From UBA1756 sp045130235 (GTDB lineage Bacteria > Bacteroidota > Bacteroidia > Bacteroidales > WCHB1-69), in NCBI GenBank assembly GCA_045130235.1, contig JBGUPJ010000028.1, forward strand, positions 1 to 9,999: a stretch of DNA of 9,999 bases, given 5' to 3'. How positions within the stretch are numbered: the stretch's first letter is position 1; every line of letters starts with the position of its first letter. A program made the position numbers and the translations under genes. Of this stretch, positions 7,666-9,999 are shown one piece after another. The notes beneath the pieces were generated by a model that saw only the letters and a list, made by a program, of their open reading frames with translations, was not told where the DNA came from and did not search any database.

Positions 7666-8820
7666 ATGAAACACCTGAAAACAATCGTCATTATTCTGCT
7701 GAATGTCCTGTTCTGCGCTATTACGATTTGGCTTTTTGTTCGCAATTCCATCCTGCGCCCATTTACAGGAAGTTTGTTCAAGGAATCTCTCTCTGCGGTT
7801 CTTCTGTTAGGGTCATTGTATGCCAATTATTACCTGCTTTATCCGATAATTTACAAAAAGTATTCGTACGTTATTTACTGTTTGGCAGTGGTTTTCATCG
7901 CTTTAGCGGTTGCTGTCATTGACCTTGCCATCGCTTACCCCAATATCATGTCATGCAATGCTCAGCTCATCCAATATGTCGGTTTCTATAATTTCTTTTC
8001 AACAACTCTGCTTTTTACTATCGGGCGCAATCTCGCCCTGAATTTTTTCCCTTATCTGTTTAGGGAGAGGCAGCAGTTGCGCCATTTGTTGGAAAAGGAG
8101 GTGCAGGTTGTTTATCGGGAGTTTCGCAAACTGGATGTCACCGACAAGGACAGCAATGTTCAACTGGTCCCCGTTGACGACATCTTCTATTGTCTCCAAC
8201 AACATAATTTCACCATAGTCTATACGGCGCAGAACAAACACTACACGCGGCTCGGCTCCATGAAGCATCTTGATCAGTTGTTGGGAGAGGAGGAGTTCGT
8301 CCGTCTGACCAAAAATCTACTGGTGCCTTTCCGCTACATCGAGTCATGCCAAGACGACAAAGTAACGATGAAACAGATGTCGTGGGAAAATTTCCCCACC
8401 AAATTCACACTGGACCCCAGGACCAGTAAAGAGGTCGCTAAGAGGGTAAGGGAGGGTATTCAAACCTTTTCGGCCGTGGAGGAAAAGGAGGGTCAAAATG
8501 ACAAAGACATTCAAAATTCTCCGACGGAGACAGACGATAAGGCCGTCAAGGAGAAAACGGTCCACCGGACAGGCAAACGGAAGCCGATAACCCCACCGGA
8601 TGATAAAATTTTGGAGGTGCTTGCCTTCATAGGAAGCCACCCGAACTGCCATTCGGCGGACATCACCGCCGAGACGCATTATTCACAGAGTACCGTTGAG
8701 CGCTGCCTCATTGAACTCAGGAAACAAGGGATGATTGAGCGCGTTGGTGGCAGAAAATATGGTGGCTATTGCGTGCCTAACGGTCCGCTGGAAAAAGCGA
8801 ACACAGAAGCTGTCCAATAG
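7666..8820 (+). CDS. Membrane-anchored LytTR transcriptional regulator with C-terminal winged helix
   Basis: This is a 384-aa one-component regulator. Four hydrophobic segments lie at about 6-25, 41-62, 66-90 and 104-131, and are followed by a charged juxtamembrane helix (FRERQQLRHLLEKEVQVVY). In LytS-type kinases of Bacteroidota such a helix leads into the histidine-kinase domain; here no kinase follows. Residues ~164-255 are instead a LytTR DNA-binding domain (VDDIFYCLQQHNFTIVYT, then FVRLTKNLLVPFRYIE). After a charged linker rich in E, K and D (~255-310), residues ~311-372 form a winged helix-turn-helix (DDKILEVLAFIGSHP, QSTVERCLIELRKQGMIERVG). There is no receiver domain with a phospho-acceptor aspartate, so the signal probably comes through the membrane part. 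It likely controls the divergent lipoprotein operon and perhaps itself. The stop is 2 nt from the stop of the convergent integrase remnant. The start at 7666 is chosen over 7639 because the latter lies in the promoter. Confidence 0.87.
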   Translation: MKHLKTIVIILLNVLFCAITIWLFVRNSILRPFTGSLFKESLSAVLLLGSLYANYYLLYPIIYKKYSYVIYCLAVVFIALAVAVIDLAIAYPNIMSCNAQLIQYVGFYNFFSTTLLFTIGRNLALNFFPYLFRERQQLRHLLEKEVQVVYREFRKLDVTDKDSNVQLVPVDDIFYCLQQHNFTIVYTAQNKHYTRLGSMKHLDQLLGEEEFVRLTKNLLVPFRYIESCQDDKVTMKQMSWENFPTKFTLDPRTSKEVAKRVREGIQTFSAVEEKEGQNDKDIQNSPTETDDKAVKEKTVHRTGKRKPITPPDDKILEVLAFIGSHPNCHSADITAETHYSQSTVERCLIELRKQGMIERVGGRKYGGYCVPNGPLEKANTEAVQ

Positions 8821-8822
8821 TT

Positions 8823-9035
8823 TTATATGCTTGTGCAGAACTGCAATGTGTTGTGTTTCAATATGATCTTAGCTTCCGTCTTATGCATGTACCGCTCCGT
8901 CACCTCCAGAGAGCTGTGGTCGGCCAAATCTTTCACATATTTAGCTGGGACACCCCTCTCTAAAAGTTCTGTGATACCCGTGTCCTTCAACGAATAGAAC
9001 TGGTATTTCATCGGCAAATTAAGCTGAGTGCGCAT
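8823..9035 (-). pseudogene. Tyrosine recombinase remnant, C-terminal catalytic fragment
   Basis: This 70-codon piece carries the last part of a Bacteroidota phage/transposon-type integrase. LPMKYQFYSLKDTGITELLERGV is the box II region, with YSLK where classical members have HxxR. ADHSSLEVTERYMHKTEAK contains the histidine and the putative nucleophile tyrosine. It is in a different frame from the N-terminal fragment and overlaps it by 28 nt. The ATG at 9035 arises at the deletion junction, so separate expression is doubtful. The extreme C-terminus (KHNTLQFCTSI) ends 2 nt from the regulator's stop codon and may be read-through sequence. It cannot act as a recombinase on its own. Confidence 0.75.
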
Positions 9036-9535
9036 CTGTTTTCAACAAAATCTATATCCTTGATTTTCAGCATCAGAATCTCCTTGGGGCCGATGTCGGT
9101 GCGGGTGCCCAGCTCCTTCATGGCCTTTTCGGCATCGCGGTCGGTGAAGGTCTTGACAGGCATCTGCATCTTCCCGCTTCTGTGCAGGAAGCCGTTGAAC
9201 CACTTGAGATAGGAGTGATAGCTTCTGAACGTGTCGGGACGGACATTTTTGCCTTTGGTTTCCAGAAATTCCTTGATGCCCTTCTGCATCGAGGTGCCGC
9301 TGAAGTAAGCGTCATTTTCCAGAAACGGGTTCCATCCCTCATACAGTTTCCGGTTGATTTCGCAGCAAAGCGTGCGTGCATACCTGTCCCGGTTCTGTCC
9401 CCTGCCGACCCTGTTCACCTTGATACGTTTACGCACGAGGGTACCCGTCTCTGGATTGATGACATAAAACGCTACATACGAGGATTTTCCGGCATGGTAT
9501 TCCGCCGGCCGGAAGTCTGAAAAAATCATTGCCAT
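9008..9535 (-). pseudogene. Tyrosine recombinase remnant, N-terminal arm/core-binding fragment
   Basis: This is a 175-codon 5' fragment of a site-specific integrase. Residues ~1-75 resemble the arm-binding beta domain (KSSYVAFYVINPETGTLVRKRIKVNR, then CCEINRKLYEGWNPF). Residues ~82-140 are the SAM-like core-binding domain (MQKGIKEFLETKGK, TFRSYHSYLKWFNGFL, FTDRDAEKAMKELGTRT). At residue 147 the sequence jumps directly to DIGPKEILMLKIKDIDFVENR, normally the box I region about 60-70 residues further on, and the expected arginine before PKE is glycine. A second loss after residue 167 shifts the frame and gives a stop at 9008. Intact relatives are around 400 aa; the two pieces sum to about 240. 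The gene is dead or at least catalytically disabled. It marks an old integration beside the orphan Rhs tip. Confidence 0.82.
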
Positions 9536-9540
9536 AAATG

Positions 9541-9546
9541 CTCCTT
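9541..9546 (-). promoter_or_regulatory. Shine-Dalgarno site of the integrase remnant
   Basis: On the minus strand AAGGAG sits 5 nt before the ATG at 9535. Strong Shine-Dalgarno sites are uncommon in Bacteroidota genes, and the other genes in this window lack one. The site supports 9535 as the original start and fits a mobile-element origin. Confidence 0.6.
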
Positions 9547-9568
9547 TTTTATAAAAATGAAAATTTGT

Positions 9569-9601
9569 TGTCCCGTTTTTGTCCCGATTCTGTCCCGTTT
9601 T
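9569..9601. repeat. Three 11-bp-spaced TGTCCCG repeats upstream of the integrase
   Basis: TGTCCCG occurs at 9569-9575, 9580-9586 and 9591-9597, exactly 11 bp apart, within 11-bp units TGTCCCGTTTT, TGTCCCGATTC and TGTCCCGTTTT. The spacing is close to one helical turn, so the copies face the same side of the DNA. They lie 34-66 nt upstream of the integrase start. They could be arm-type integrase binding sites or an operator for integrase expression. I recall similar GGGACA runs near Bacteroidota integrases, but the role is not proven. Confidence 0.75.
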
Positions 9602-9706
9602 TCTTTTGTAAAGTCAATATAAACCATTGTAGATGGCATACTTATCAATGATTTAGTTAGATGGAAGAAAAATTAAAGCTAGGTGCAAACATAACCAAAA
9701 GTTTTG

Positions 9707-9714
9707 TAACTTTG
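9707..9714 (+). promoter_or_regulatory. -7 promoter element of the orphan Rhs tip
   Basis: TAACTTTG matches TAnnTTTG exactly, 18 nt before the ATG at 9733, which leaves a leader of about 12 nt. No convincing -33 element is seen. It suggests that the Rhs tip may be expressed as its own gene. Confidence 0.4.
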
Positions 9715-9732
9715 GCGGCTCAAATTTGATTT

Positions 9733-9999
9733 ATGAACAATTGTTGGAATCCATTGTCCATGTCGGTCGCAACTGGTCCGTGTGCGCGGCACTACCACCC
9801 CACGCTCTCCATCTGGCTGAGCGTGGACCCGCTGGCGGACAAGTACCCGTCATTGTCCCCATACACGTATTGTGGGAACAATCCGGTGAAGCTGGTGGAC
9901 CCAGATGGGAGGACTGTTGAAATCCCGGATGAAAGGGACAAAAGTTTTATAAACCAATTAATTGATCCGAAAAGTGATAATTATTCGAAAAGTTTTCAT
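9733..9999 (+). CDS. Orphan Rhs core C-terminus with divergent tail, 3' end outside window
   Basis: The frame runs from ATG at 9733 to the edge (89 codons) without a stop. A TGA at 9727-9729, two codons upstream in the same frame, rules out an upstream extension. The first ~18 residues (MNNCWNPLSMSVATGP) resemble nothing I know. From residue 19 it matches the end of the Rhs-associated core: ARHYHPTLSIWLSVDPLADK, then YPSLSPYTYCGNNPVKLVDPDG. After this core comes an unrelated polar tail (RTVEIPDERDKSFINQLIDP), the position where Rhs proteins carry a variable toxin. There is no signal peptide, SpvB domain or YD repeat, so this is a detached tip, not a full Rhs protein. It may be a silent donor cassette, a small stand-alone effector or a decaying remnant. 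An immunity gene, if any, would lie to the right. Confidence 0.8.
   Translation, partial: MNNCWNPLSMSVATGPCARHYHPTLSIWLSVDPLADKYPSLSPYTYCGNNPVKLVDPDGRTVEIPDERDKSFINQLIDPKSDNYSKSFH

Noticed and set aside
8834..8845. Small hairpin TGCAGAACTGCA between the convergent genes as a terminator
   Set aside because: The stem is only 5 bp with a 2-nt loop and no T-run follows; it also lies inside the integrase remnant.
9661..9729. A 22-codon frame (MEEKLKLGANITKS...) just upstream of and in frame with the orphan Rhs tip
   Set aside because: Very short, with no recognisable features, and it overlaps the promoter-like element. It is more likely chance, although its stop codon helps fix the start of the Rhs tip.

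Overview
The window comes from a Bacteroidota genome, most likely a Bacteroidales member that has a type IX secretion system (T9SS). The evidence is a T9SS C-terminal sorting domain on one secreted protein, Bacteroidota-type -7 elements (TAnnTTTG) ahead of several genes, short lipoproteins with acidic residues after the lipobox cysteine, a membrane-tethered LytTR regulator, and SpvB/Rhs-type secreted proteins ending in the usual Bacteroidota Rhs core. Bacteroides itself is less likely because it generally lacks T9SS. I cannot name a species. No rRNA, tRNA, CRISPR array or intact insertion sequence was seen.

Layout. Positions 1-7364 hold four minus-strand genes in a row, read from right to left: a 167-aa Cys-containing lipoprotein (7364-6861), a 506-aa T9SS-exported protein with a LamG-like front half (6778-5258), a 351-aa lipoprotein that is a clear seven-repeat beta-propeller (5192-4137), and a giant SpvB/FG-GAP (Rhs/Tc-toxin-like) secreted protein that runs off the left edge after 1370 residues (4110-1). 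The gaps are 82, 65 and 26 nt, so an operon or an operon pair is plausible. A 301-nt divergent intergenic region (7365-7665) separates this block from a plus-strand regulator (7666-8820). That protein has four membrane helices, a LytTR DNA-binding domain and a C-terminal winged helix.

The right end is accessory. A tyrosine recombinase of the Bacteroidota phage/transposon type (9535-8823, minus) is broken by two internal deletions and a frame change. It is preceded by three exact 11-bp-spaced copies of TGTCCCG. To its right, a plus-strand orphan Rhs tip begins at 9733: only the last part of the Rhs core, followed by a divergent C-terminal tail that leaves the window.

Reading the parts together (inference): a membrane one-component regulator sits divergently next to a cell-envelope and secreted operon that includes a giant SpvB/Rhs protein. 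On the other side of the regulator, a dead integrase separates it from a detached Rhs C-terminal cassette. This resembles a polymorphic-toxin locus with an orphan tip module, but toxicity and immunity cannot be judged because both Rhs ends lie outside the window.
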